From Gammaproteobacteria bacterium (GTDB lineage: Bacteria > Pseudomonadota > Gammaproteobacteria > Francisellales > CACEW01), in assembly GCA_030652335.1 (NCBI GenBank), contig JAUSAW010000006.1, forward strand, positions 284,499-348,498: a DNA stretch of 64,000 bases, given 5' to 3'. The notes beneath the pieces were generated by a model, which had not been told where the DNA came from, made no database searches, and saw only the letters and a program-made list of their open reading frames with translations. Position numbers and translations under genes: made by a program. Below, in pieces: positions 57,053-64,000 of the stretch (within the stretch, counting starts at the first letter, position 1; each line of letters opens with the position of its first letter).

Positions 57053-57580
57053 ATGGCTCAGCATCGATGGGATAAACCGAGTTTAATTTTGCATTTTATC
57101 TTTGCAGCGGCGGTAGTTTCACAGCTAATTACCAGTCAGTTTATGGGCGCGCATGCCAATCTGTTTTATCTGCATGTAGCAGGCGGGATTACAGCCTTAG
57201 TCATGCTATTGATTTATGTGGCTTTAAAGCTTAAACAGAACCGTTTTATGAGCTTTTATCCGCATACTATTATGCAGTTTATCGACCTTAAAAACGATAT
57301 CGTGAATCTGATAAAATTTAGGGCGATGCCCGATAGGGCCGAGGGCGGTTTGCCAGGCTTGGTGCAAGGCTTAGGAATACTATTGATCTTGGGAATGGCC
57401 ATCACTGGACTTACCGGCTTTGTGATCTACCACTGGTTGCCTTGGAAGCAGGCGGCCTCTATCGCCATAAGTATTCATACTACCTTGGCCACATTCGTCT
57501 GGATTTATATTATTGGACATACTGCTATGTCTTGCGTACATTGGATGTTGAACTATCGTAATAGACCTAAGAGTGGCTAA
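57053..57580 (+). CDS. Cytochrome b561
   Basis: Four-helix di-haem membrane protein that oxidises ubiquinol. The 175-aa product begins RWDKPSLILHFIFAAAV, as the family does, and has His at about 14, 42 (YLHVAGG), 141 (SIHTTLA) and 155 (IIGHTAMS), the four positions expected for two b haems. Electron acceptor unknown. It starts 14 bp after ftsI, so it may be co-transcribed. Confidence 0.9.
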   Translation: MAQHRWDKPSLILHFIFAAAVVSQLITSQFMGAHANLFYLHVAGGITALVMLLIYVALKLKQNRFMSFYPHTIMQFIDLKNDIVNLIKFRAMPDRAEGGLPGLVQGLGILLILGMAITGLTGFVIYHWLPWKQAASIAISIHTTLATFVWIYIIGHTAMSCVHWMLNYRNRPKSG

Positions 57581-57585
57581 GTAAA

Positions 57586-58725
57586 ATGACCCCTGTATTG
57601 CAAAATCGCCATCAGTTAACCAAGCGAGCCAATTGGGTTAGCACCCTTAATAATGGCTTTTTAGCCTTTATTAAAATTACCTTAGGCTTGCTGGGGCATT
57701 CTTCGGCATTATTTGCCGACGGTATCCATTCTTTGGCTGACTTGCTCTGCAATACGATGGTATTTGTAGCCAATCATTATAGCCATCTCGATCCCGATGA
57801 AAACCATCCTTATGGGCATTGGCGCTTTGAGACAGTCGCTACCTTTGCCTTAGGCTTATTTTTAGTGATAGTGGGCCTAAGCATTGGTTATGATTCCATC
57901 CATCAGATTTTACATCATACTATCGATAAGCCGGATCAATTTACCATTTGGGTGGCGGTAGTTTCCATTTTAGCTAATGAGTGTGTGTTTCGGTATTCAA
58001 TCGCAATTGCTAACCGTATCCATTCCGATTTATTGCGGGCTAATGCCTGGCATAGCCGTAGTGATTCATGGGCTTCATTAATTGTATTGGCGGGTTTATT
58101 GGGATCTTTAGCGGGATTTCCCTTCTTAGATAAGGTGGCGGCTTTAGTGGTGGCCTTCTTTATTATTAGAATGGGCAGCAGCTGGGGCTGGAAGGCGATA
58201 GAAGAGCTTAGCGATGCAGGTCTTTCTTCCGAGGAAGTAAAAGAGGTTGAAGCGGCTATTATGGGCCTGCCTGGGGTTAAGCATCTACATCAATTGCGTA
58301 CTCGTAAAATGGCTGGCAGGGTATTTTTAGATGTGCATATTTTAATTGAGCCTCATTATTTAAGCGCCTCGGAAGGCCATTATATAGGCCAATCGGTGCA
58401 GGTGACCTTATCCAATAACTTCCCGGATATTAAGGATGTCACCATCCATATCGATACCGAAAATCATCCTGAAGGCCTGCCAGAACACTTATTGCCAGAT
58501 CGCGTCACCATTATCGATGGCTTGATGCCAAAATGGCGGACTATCCTTGCCGAGGCTATGATCTCTCGAGTAATTTTGTATTATTTTCAGAACCATATAG
58601 AAATTACGCTACAGCTTTCGCTCAATGTATTAGCTGAGCGAAGCCATGAGCAATTAAAGGCGCAGTTTAGTGCCAGCCTATTAGATCATCCTTATGTCAG
58701 CTCGATAGTGCTGGTCTACGGCTAA
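57586..58725 (+). CDS. Cation diffusion facilitator (metal efflux)
   Basis: Exports divalent metals such as Zn or Fe from the cytoplasm in exchange for protons. The 379-aa product has six helices. The first metal-site half is ALFADGIHSLADLLCN, the second is ANAWHSRSDSWASLIV, and HPYGHWRFETVA marks the conserved loop. The C-terminal cytoplasmic domain (VEAAIMGLPGVKHLHQLRTRKM onward) is longer than usual by about 80 residues and ends in a second, partly similar ferredoxin-like segment. Starts 5 bp after cytochrome b561. Confidence 0.9.
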   Translation: MTPVLQNRHQLTKRANWVSTLNNGFLAFIKITLGLLGHSSALFADGIHSLADLLCNTMVFVANHYSHLDPDENHPYGHWRFETVATFALGLFLVIVGLSIGYDSIHQILHHTIDKPDQFTIWVAVVSILANECVFRYSIAIANRIHSDLLRANAWHSRSDSWASLIVLAGLLGSLAGFPFLDKVAALVVAFFIIRMGSSWGWKAIEELSDAGLSSEEVKEVEAAIMGLPGVKHLHQLRTRKMAGRVFLDVHILIEPHYLSASEGHYIGQSVQVTLSNNFPDIKDVTIHIDTENHPEGLPEHLLPDRVTIIDGLMPKWRTILAEAMISRVILYYFQNHIEITLQLSLNVLAERSHEQLKAQFSASLLDHPYVSSIVLVYG

Positions 58726-58739
58726 CGCTATACTTTTAA

Positions 58740-59333
58740 TTAAATCCCATTCATAAGAGGTTCATCATGCTCTTTAATTAGAGCTGTAAATTTTTCCTTG
58801 ATGCGACTTTTTGATTCCGCGGTAAAATGACGTTGGTCAGGGTTTGCTGAGAGCACCTCTATGAGCGCCTCTTGTAATAATTGGTAACGTTTATTAAGAC
58901 GCACATCATCAGCCTTAATAGCCGGAATATCGATACCTACGGCTAGGCCAATAACATTCATAACAACTGGCATTGAGTTTTTTCCCCAAGGAATATTAAC
59001 GGCTAACAGGCAAATTTTAATAGGATTATCACAGTCTGGCCTTGCTATCGCATTTAGAAAATTTTCTGCTCGCAACTTGCCTTCTAGGCCACTTTTTCCC
59101 GTTAAAAAATGAGTTACGCTACGAAATATACCAGTAGGGGCTGTGGCAGTAATGCTGGCACAGTAAGCGGTGAGTGCTTGTCTTAAGCTTTCTGCTAACC
59201 GACTTCTCTGGTTTTCAATTTCAATCGCAATGAGAATCTGAGGGGCTAAAATAGCAATTGGCGGATTGATGCCAGTTAATTCTACTTCGTTTACTGCTAT
59301 TCTGCCCGCAGGCCCATTTATATCTGTGCTCAT
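58740..59333 (-). CDS. Unknown protein
   Basis: No family recognised. The 197-aa product has two hydrophobic-leaning stretches (PPIAILAPQILIAIEI near residue 24 and MPVVMNVIGLAVGIDIPAI near 120) separated by charged helices, and a helical C-terminus. An AAAGGAAA ribosome site precedes the ATG, which supports expression. A single CTTAAG lies about 74 bp upstream without the second half-site. Convergent with the cation-efflux gene, upstream of which it shows no link. Confidence 0.6.
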   Translation of the reverse strand: MSTDINGPAGRIAVNEVELTGINPPIAILAPQILIAIEIENQRSRLAESLRQALTAYCASITATAPTGIFRSVTHFLTGKSGLEGKLRAENFLNAIARPDCDNPIKICLLAVNIPWGKNSMPVVMNVIGLAVGIDIPAIKADDVRLNKRYQLLQEALIEVLSANPDQRHFTAESKSRIKEKFTALIKEHDEPLMNGI

Positions 59334-59396
59334 GATGCAATTTCCTTTTATTTTTATTCTTCTTCCATGTTAAATGTAGACCATTTCCAACTACTT

Positions 59397-60278
59397 TTAT
59401 AATTTTTTCCCACTTAAGCTTACCCACTCATTCTGATGCACAGGTAAATCCATAGTAAAAAACTCCGCATAGCGATCGAGCACGGACTGGGCTTGGACTT
59501 CTAAGATTCCGGATAAGGCAATGCGGCCTTCGGTCTTAGTGAGACTGGCGAGATAGGGGGCGAGTTCGATTAAAGGGCCGGCTAAAATATTGGCTACCAT
59601 AATGTCGGCCTGTAGGGCTGTAAATTGCTCGGGTAAATAGGCCAGGATTTGGCTGTCGGTTAAGCTATTTTGTTCGGCATTATAGCGAGTAGCTGTAATG
59701 GCTTGCGGATCATTATCGATGCAAATAGCCTGCTTGGCGCCTAGCATTACGGCAGCTATACCTAAAATCCCTGAGCCGCAACCGAAGTCTATAATGGTTT
59801 TGTCCTGTAAATCCTGTTTAGACAGCCATTGTAAGCACATGGCGGTAGTAGGGTGGGTACCAGTGCCAAAAGCTAAGCCTGGATCGAGCAGGACGTTTAC
59901 TGCATTAGGGTCGACTGGTTGATGGGCGCTTGGGCAGATCCATAAATTTTCGCCAAACTGCATCGGTTTAAAATCCGCGATCCAGGCATTAACCCAATTT
60001 TGATCGGGGATAGTCTCGATATGTAGCTGATCGAGATTAAAATCGGGCTTAGCGGCTTTAATTTGCATTAAAATAGTATCGATATCGCTGTCTTCTACAT
60101 AGAGCGCGACTACGGTAACGATGTCCCATAGCGGAGTTTGGCCGACGCCTGGCTCTAAAATAGGCTGGTCCTCAGCATCTTGGAAGGTCACCGATACAGC
60201 TTCGGTTTCCATCAATAATTCCTCAAAACTTTCGGTTTGAGTGGCGGGGCAGGTAAAGCGTAATTGGATCCAGTTCAT
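59397..60278 (-). CDS. prmA: Ribosomal protein L11 methyltransferase
   Basis: Trimethylates ribosomal protein L11. The 293-aa product has the small N-terminal substrate-recognition domain (MNWIQLRFTCPATQTESFEELLME), the QNWVNAWIADFKPMQFG linker motif, DPGLAFGTGTHPTT, and the SAM site IIDFGCGSGILGIAA. ANILAGPLIELAP is the catalytic loop region. Length is family-typical. Note that accBC lies close by, as in several gammaproteobacteria. Confidence 0.96.
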   Translation of the reverse strand: MNWIQLRFTCPATQTESFEELLMETEAVSVTFQDAEDQPILEPGVGQTPLWDIVTVVALYVEDSDIDTILMQIKAAKPDFNLDQLHIETIPDQNWVNAWIADFKPMQFGENLWICPSAHQPVDPNAVNVLLDPGLAFGTGTHPTTAMCLQWLSKQDLQDKTIIDFGCGSGILGIAAVMLGAKQAICIDNDPQAITATRYNAEQNSLTDSQILAYLPEQFTALQADIMVANILAGPLIELAPYLASLTKTEGRIALSGILEVQAQSVLDRYAEFFTMDLPVHQNEWVSLSGKKL

Positions 60279-60410
60279 AATGATTTAGCCATTAATAAAA
60301 ACTTAGTCTACCTTTTTATGCTGTAAAATCAAAGCCGACAATGTCGTGAGGTTGATAAATTTCCAAGTTTACGCTATCTTGAAAGACCGTCTTATAAAGG
60401 TTAGGTGTCT

Positions 60411-61166
60411 ATGAAACGTTATGGTGCGGCCCTTGTTATCGTGTTGGTTGGTTCTTTTTTAGCAGGTGTGTATGCCACTCCTAGTTTAGTAAAGCTCCCT
60501 GATTTCAAAAAAGTGTCCTCAACAGAGCAGCGCCAACAATATTTTATCGACTTTATGTTGCCAAAGATAGAGGCAGCCAATCTACAATTATTGGTCACCC
60601 GCCAAAGAATCGAACATTTAGCCAATCAATATAATCAACACCATCATCTAGATCGTGCCGATAAAGAATGGTTGCAAGAAATGGCCCAGCAATATCAAGT
60701 GGCGCCCTTTAAATTCAATACGAAAACCCTTAATGACGCTGAGCTGTTAAATCGCGTGGATATTATTCCACCCTCTTTAGTCTTGGCGCAGGCCATTAAT
60801 GAATCAGCTTGGGGCACCTCACGTTTTGCGACTCAGGCGAATAATATATTCGGACAATGGTGTTTTACCGCTGGCTGTGGCCTGGTGCCCTATAGAAGAC
60901 CGGCAGGCGCCGTTTATGAGGTGCAAAAATTCCCTGATGTATTAGCATCGGTCGATGCCTATATGTATAACCTAAACACCAATGATGTATTCCAACCTTT
61001 CCGCGATTTAAGGGCCCAAATGCGAGCTAACGGACAGCCTATGACAGGAATAGCTTTAGCTCAAGGCTTGCTGAATTATTCACAACGCAAGCAAGATTAT
61101 GTGGATTCTATCGATGCTGGAATCAGCAATTACAACCTCGCGCAGTATGATAATTTGAATAGATAG
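60411..61166 (+). CDS. Bax-like glucosaminidase-domain protein
   Basis: Predicted peptidoglycan hydrolase of the glucosaminidase (GH73) group, similar to Escherichia coli Bax. The N-terminus is a signal peptide or anchor (AALVIVLVGSFLAGVYA). The catalytic domain starts around residue 120 with PPSLVLAQAINESAWGTSRFATQANNIFGQWCF, where the Glu of NESAWG is the expected acid. YEVQKFPDVLASVDAYMYNLNTN and NYSQRKQDYVDSI follow. Two Cys (CFTAGC) may form a disulfide. The frame allows a GTG at 60405; the ATG at 60411 is preferred. Confidence 0.9.
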   Translation: MKRYGAALVIVLVGSFLAGVYATPSLVKLPDFKKVSSTEQRQQYFIDFMLPKIEAANLQLLVTRQRIEHLANQYNQHHHLDRADKEWLQEMAQQYQVAPFKFNTKTLNDAELLNRVDIIPPSLVLAQAINESAWGTSRFATQANNIFGQWCFTAGCGLVPYRRPAGAVYEVQKFPDVLASVDAYMYNLNTNDVFQPFRDLRAQMRANGQPMTGIALAQGLLNYSQRKQDYVDSIDAGISNYNLAQYDNLNR

Positions 61167-61182
61167 ATTACCACCCTATCCC

Positions 61183-61213
61183 GTCATTCTGATATTGCAA
61201 GGCAATCATCAAG
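61183..61213. repeat. Palindromic repeat, type B (TCAG-like arms)
   Basis: GTCATTCTGA, inner stem TATTGC-aa-GGCAAT, CATCAAG. The first 16 bases equal the copy at 29625. It overlaps the stop of the 117-aa gene. Confidence 0.65.
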
Positions 61214-61562
61214 CAGATGCATTCATAGTAGTAGCAGAGCCAGTAGAATCTGGGCTAGCCTTACCACGAGCGCCTGGTGATAGTGGGATTCCATTTACGG
61301 CAGCTAAAGTTACAATGGCTGTGCTGTAAGCTCCTGCTCTGCTAGCGCAGCTAGAGGCAATGACAGGTGGACGATAAGTGCCTGCATTGCTTGGAGCTGA
61401 ACAAGGCCAGGCCAGTGCCGCTGCTTTTTGAGCCTTTCTGTCAATTTCATCTATCTTATCGGTTTCAGCCTTATCGCTGTAGCAAGCTAATAACGGTTTT
61501 ACGCAATCTTCTACATTTGCTATAAGATTAGCTTTAAGAGCGGTGACTGTATCTTCTTTCAT
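61209..61562 (-). CDS. Unknown small protein with a PmrA-box promoter
   Basis: No family recognised. The 117-aa product has a charged helical N-terminus (about 1-50, with two Cys in ANVEDCVKPLLACYS). An Ala/Ser/Pro-rich middle has RPPVIASSCASRAGAYSTAIVTLA, and the tail is Gly/Ser/Thr-rich. Its promoter has the same PmrA-type box and spacing as the two large effector-like genes, the strongest evidence that it is real and belongs with them. The stop codon lies inside a palindromic repeat. Confidence 0.72.
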   Translation of the reverse strand: MKEDTVTALKANLIANVEDCVKPLLACYSDKAETDKIDEIDRKAQKAAALAWPCSAPSNAGTYRPPVIASSCASRAGAYSTAIVTLAAVNGIPLSPGARGKASPDSTGSATTMNASA

Positions 61563-61594
61563 AAAATTCCCTTAAGTCAAATGTAATTAATGAC

Positions 61595-61627
61595 ACTATA
61601 GAGTTGCAAGCTTAAGGAAATATTAAG
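61595..61627 (-). promoter_or_regulatory. PmrA-type box and -10 of the 117-aa gene
   Basis: On the minus strand: CTTAAT-ATTTC-CTTAAG (61627 to 61611), 10 bp, TATAGT (61600 to 61595), 32 bp before the ATG. Confidence 0.8.
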
Positions 61628-61634
61628 TGAAAAT

Positions 61635-61682
61635 GGATCCTGGTCCCGGGTTCATAATCTTACGATTATGCCCCAGGATGAC
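61635..61682. repeat. Palindromic repeat, type B, inner stem ATAATC/GATTAT
   Basis: On the minus strand GTCATCCTGGGGC, inner hairpin ATAATC-gtaa-GATTAT, GAACCCGGGACCA. It is followed at once by a perfect GACGTGC-tt-GCACGTC palindrome (61680-61695) and a CCTAGGATG arm. Confidence 0.8.
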
Positions 61683-61721
61683 GTGCTTGCACGTCAGTTG
61701 CCCTAGGATGATGAAAGACTA

Positions 61722-61756
61722 AATCCTGTGGCTCGCTGATGCGATCACAGGATGAC
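61722..61756. repeat. Palindromic repeat, type B, inner stem GCTCGC/GCGATC
   Basis: AATCCTGTG, inner stem GCTCGC-tgat-GCGATC, CACAGGATGAC. Related to the partial copy at 15537. Confidence 0.8.
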
Positions 61757-61763
61757 AAAAAAG

Positions 61764-61808
61764 CTGGATCCCCGGTTCTTTTACCTTTGGTAAAAGCCCG
61801 AGGATGAT
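61764..61808. repeat. Palindromic repeat, type B, inner stem CTTTTACC/GGTAAAAG
   Basis: CTGGATCCCCGGTT, inner hairpin CTTTTACC-ttt-GGTAAAAG, CCCGAGGATGATG. Outer arms are those of the other type B copies. Confidence 0.8.
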
Positions 61809-61841
61809 GATTTTCTAAGCGGTGAAACCGCTAAGAAAATC
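61809..61841 (-). terminator. Long hairpin after accC
   Basis: A 15-bp stem GATTTTCTAAGCGGT-gaa with one mismatch begins just past the accC stop. There is no T-run. It could end the acc transcript or be one more unit of the repeat array. Confidence 0.5.
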
Positions 61842-61843
61842 TA

Positions 61844-63193
61844 TCACTTTTTCTTGGGCATTAGCATTTTTTCTAGATAATGGATATTGGTGCCGCCTTT
61901 GCGGAAATTGGGGTCACCTAATATGCGTTTATGTAGCGGGATATTGGTTTTAATGCCGTCTACTACTGTTTCTAATAGGGCGTTTTCCATTCTAGCGATG
62001 CAGTCTTCGCGATTGTCAGCAAAGGTAATGATTTTGCCGATTAAGGAATCGTAATTCGCTGGGACTTTATAGCTTGAATACATATGGGAGTCGACTCGAA
62101 CGCCAGGTCCGCCAGGTGGGTGATAGGTGCCTATTGTGCCGGGGCAAGGTAGGAAAGTATCGGGATCTTCGGCGTTAATACGGCATTCGATGGCATGGCC
62201 TCTAATGATAATATCGTCTTGTTTATAGCTTAAGCCTAAGCCTGCTGCTACGCGCAATTGTTCGCGAACGATATCGACACCGGTAATGAGTTCGGTCACT
62301 GGATGCTCAACCTGAACTCGGGTATTCATTTCGATAAAGTAAAAATTGCCTTTTTCATAGAGGAATTCGAAGGTGCCTGCACCGCGATATTTGATTTTTT
62401 CGCAGGCTTTTACGCAGGTTTTACCGATTTTTTTGCGTTGTTCTTCGGTGATGCCGGGTGCTGGTGCTTCTTCCAATACTTTTTGATGGCGGCGTTGCAT
62501 CGAGCAATCGCGTTCGCCTAGATAAATAGCTTTACCAAATCCGTCGCCGACTATTTGGATCTCAATATGGCGAGGGGTCTCTAAGAATTTTTCCATATAC
62601 ACGGTAGGGTTGCCAAAGGCAGCACCTGCTTCGGTTTTAGTCATTTGAATGGATTGAATCAACTCATCGGAATGACGCACGATACGCATACCGCGACCAC
62701 CGCCGCCGCCAGCCGCTTTAATAATAACCGGATAACCGATTTTTTCAGCCATTTTTAAATTGGCTTGGGAGTCATTGCCTAAGGCGCCATCAGAGCCTGG
62801 AACCGTTGGGACGCCGAGCTTTTTCATGGCAGCGATAGCAGAGACTTTGTCTCCCATCATGCGAATACTTTCCGGGCGAGGGCCAATAAAAATAAAGCCA
62901 CTTTTCTCGACTCGTTCAGCAAAGTCGGCATTTTCGGCTAAAAAGCCATAGCCTGGGTGAATGGCAGTAGCATGAGTGACTTCAGCTGCCGCGATAATGG
63001 CCGGGATATTTAAATAGCTATCGCGTGAGTTAGCAGGACCTATGCAGACCGATTCATCGGCCATACGCACATGCTTTAGATTGCGGTCGATTGTAGAATG
63101 GACGGCAACGGTTTTAATTCTTTGTTCGCGGCAGGCTCGCAAAATGCGCAGAGCGATTTCACCGCGATTGGCTATCAGGACTTTTTCTAACAT
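61844..63193 (-). CDS. accC: Acetyl-CoA carboxylase, biotin carboxylase subunit
   Basis: Carboxylates biotin on AccB with ATP and bicarbonate, the first step of fatty-acid synthesis. The 449-aa product has the ATP-grasp layout: [21 protein letters not shown], the glycine-rich loop [27 protein letters not shown], and the active-site [17 protein letters not shown]. Length is typical. It follows accB by 17 bp in the same transcript. Confidence 0.98.
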   Translation of the reverse strand: MLEKVLIANRGEIALRILRACREQRIKTVAVHSTIDRNLKHVRMADESVCIGPANSRDSYLNIPAIIAAAEVTHATAIHPGYGFLAENADFAERVEKSGFIFIGPRPESIRMMGDKVSAIAAMKKLGVPTVPGSDGALGNDSQANLKMAEKIGYPVIIKAAGGGGGRGMRIVRHSDELIQSIQMTKTEAGAAFGNPTVYMEKFLETPRHIEIQIVGDGFGKAIYLGERDCSMQRRHQKVLEEAPAPGITEEQRKKIGKTCVKACEKIKYRGAGTFEFLYEKGNFYFIEMNTRVQVEHPVTELITGVDIVREQLRVAAGLGLSYKQDDIIIRGHAIECRINAEDPDTFLPCPGTIGTYHPPGGPGVRVDSHMYSSYKVPANYDSLIGKIITFADNREDCIARMENALLETVVDGIKTNIPLHKRILGDPNFRKGGTNIHYLEKMLMPKKK

Positions 63194-63210
63194 GGGTTAG
63201 TATCCAATTA

Positions 63211-63666
63211 TTAATCGGTTTCAATAATAAATAAAGGCTCGTCAAACTCAACGGGCTGGCCATTTTCTTTTAATATTGCTTTGACCACGCCGCTTTTATC
63301 GGCCTCGATTTGGTTCATCATCTTCATCGCTTCGATAATACATAAGGTATCACCGGCTTTTACGCGTTTGCCGACTGTGGCGTAAGCCGCGGAATCAGGG
63401 GAAGGCGATAGATAAAGCGTACCTACCATAGGTGACTTAACTTCATGGCCTTTATGCGCTACAGCAGCAGGGGCTGCTTCGGCTACAGCAGCGGCTACTA
63501 CCATAGGAGCAGGGGCGGCCACGGGTGCCGCTATAGGCGCTGGAACGACCGAGCTGGTTCTGCTAACGCGAACAGACTCTTCACCTTGTTTAATTTCCAT
63601 TTCGGCGATGGTGGTACCTTCCATCAGTTTAATAAGCTTTTCTAAATCGCGAATATTAATATCCAT
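63211..63666 (-). CDS. accB: Acetyl-CoA carboxylase biotin carboxyl carrier protein
   Basis: Carries the biotin arm between AccC and the carboxyltransferase. The 151-aa product has an N-terminal helix, a flexible Ala/Pro/Val-rich linker (about 40-72) and the biotinyl domain with the biotin Lys in [13 protein letters not shown], ending EPLFIIE. ATG at 63666 after AGGAA; a TTG one codon earlier is less likely. Between aroQ and accC, the usual order. Confidence 0.97.
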   Translation of the reverse strand: MDINIRDLEKLIKLMEGTTIAEMEIKQGEESVRVSRTSSVVPAPIAAPVAAPAPMVVAAAVAEAAPAAVAHKGHEVKSPMVGTLYLSPSPDSAAYATVGKRVKAGDTLCIIEAMKMMNQIEADKSGVVKAILKENGQPVEFDEPLFIIETD

Positions 63667-63674
63667 CAATGTTC

Positions 63675-64000
63675 CTATTTATGTTTTGATGATTGACAAT
63701 AGTGTAAGGCAGCTTGCAGGGCTAATTCATAACCTTGAGCGCCTAAACCGGTAATTTTACCCACCGCAATATCGGCAAGGTATGATTGTTTGCGAAAGGC
63801 TTCTCTGGCATCGGTATTGGATAAATGTATTTCAATAAACGGTATGCCCACGGCTAAAAAAGCGTCACGAATAGCGATGCTGGTATGAGTAAAAGCGCCG
63901 GGATTAATAAGGATAAAATCGATTTTGTCTTTAGCCGATTGAATGGCGTTAACAATTTCATGCTCGGCATTGCTTTGCATGCTTTGAAGATCAGCGCCAT
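63675..64000 (-). CDS. aroQ: Type II 3-dehydroquinate dehydratase, N-terminus outside the window
   Basis: Shikimate-pathway enzyme. The visible C-terminal about 108 residues have [13 protein letters not shown], the active-site [17 protein letters not shown] and [37 protein letters not shown], all family hallmarks with the catalytic His. The frame is open to the right edge, so the first about 40 residues, including the catalytic Tyr, are missing here. aroQ-accB-accC is a common operon. Confidence 0.94.
   Translation of the reverse strand, partial: GADLQSMQSNAEHEIVNAIQSAKDKIDFILINPGAFTHTSIAIRDAFLAVGIPFIEIHLSNTDAREAFRKQSYLADIAVGKITGLGAQGYELALQAALHYCQSSKHK

Noticed and set aside
61635..61841. 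Repeat cluster considered as a CRISPR array
   Set aside because: Units are palindromes of different length and sequence with no constant repeat and no regular spacers; no cas genes nearby.

Overview
The window looks like the chromosome of a gammaproteobacterium of the order Legionellales (Coxiella/Legionella side). Three things suggest this. The gene order nuoA-N, initiator tRNA, rimP-nusA-infB-rbfA-truB-rpsO-pnp is the one known from Legionella and Coxiella. Many lineage-specific, low-complexity, soluble or membrane-touching proteins of no recognised family sit between housekeeping genes, as Dot/Icm effectors do. Three of those genes have promoters with a CTTAAG/CTTAAT-N5-CTTAAG box followed by exactly 10 bp and a -10 element, which matches the PmrA box that controls type IV secretion effectors in Legionella and Coxiella. 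No Dot/Icm gene lies in the window, so the effector reading is inference.

Layout. 1-533: end of an outer-membrane beta-barrel protein. 674-15169: complete 14-gene NADH dehydrogenase I operon with mostly ATGA-type overlaps, broken only by a 64-bp palindromic repeat between nuoF and nuoG. 15170-17060: AT-rich spacer, a Phd/RelE toxin-antitoxin pair with its own promoter-operator, and an unknown protein. 17211-29619: initiator tRNA and the transcription/translation cluster rimP-nusA-infB-rbfA-truB, two tandem paralogous unknown genes and an MFS pump on the other strand, then rpsO-pnp. 29625-31320: a second toxin-antitoxin island (RelE/ParE toxin, ParD-like antitoxin, a HigA-like gene whose tail runs into a decayed copy of the ParD-like gene) and a small membrane protein.

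31291-40505: prlC, a site-2 protease, rsmB, an Mpo1-like protein, trmB, an amino-acid permease, lgt and an unknown protein. 40615-47906: effector-like block around thyA-folA, with a 1015-aa and a 613-aa protein that appear related and both carry PmrA-type promoters. 47903-50818: hemJ, acs and the RNase P RNA gene, whose P3 helix carries a 180-bp inverted-repeat-bounded insertion. 50856-58725: an internally duplicated membrane protein, phoB with a sensor-less phoR, rsmH-ftsL-ftsI (a cut-down dcw cluster without mraZ before it or murE after it), cytochrome b561 and a cation-efflux protein. 58740-64000: an unknown protein, prmA, a Bax-like glucosaminidase, a PmrA-box small protein, an array of palindromic repeats, then accC-accB-aroQ.

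The most unusual theme is palindromic DNA. One set of small repeats keeps its outer arms but changes its inner hairpin stem from copy to copy while staying self-complementary. Members lie between operon genes, form the last codons of lgt and are translated in frame inside truB. A separate larger element sits in the RNase P RNA. This recalls the Rickettsia palindromic elements, but the variable-stem architecture deserves its own look.
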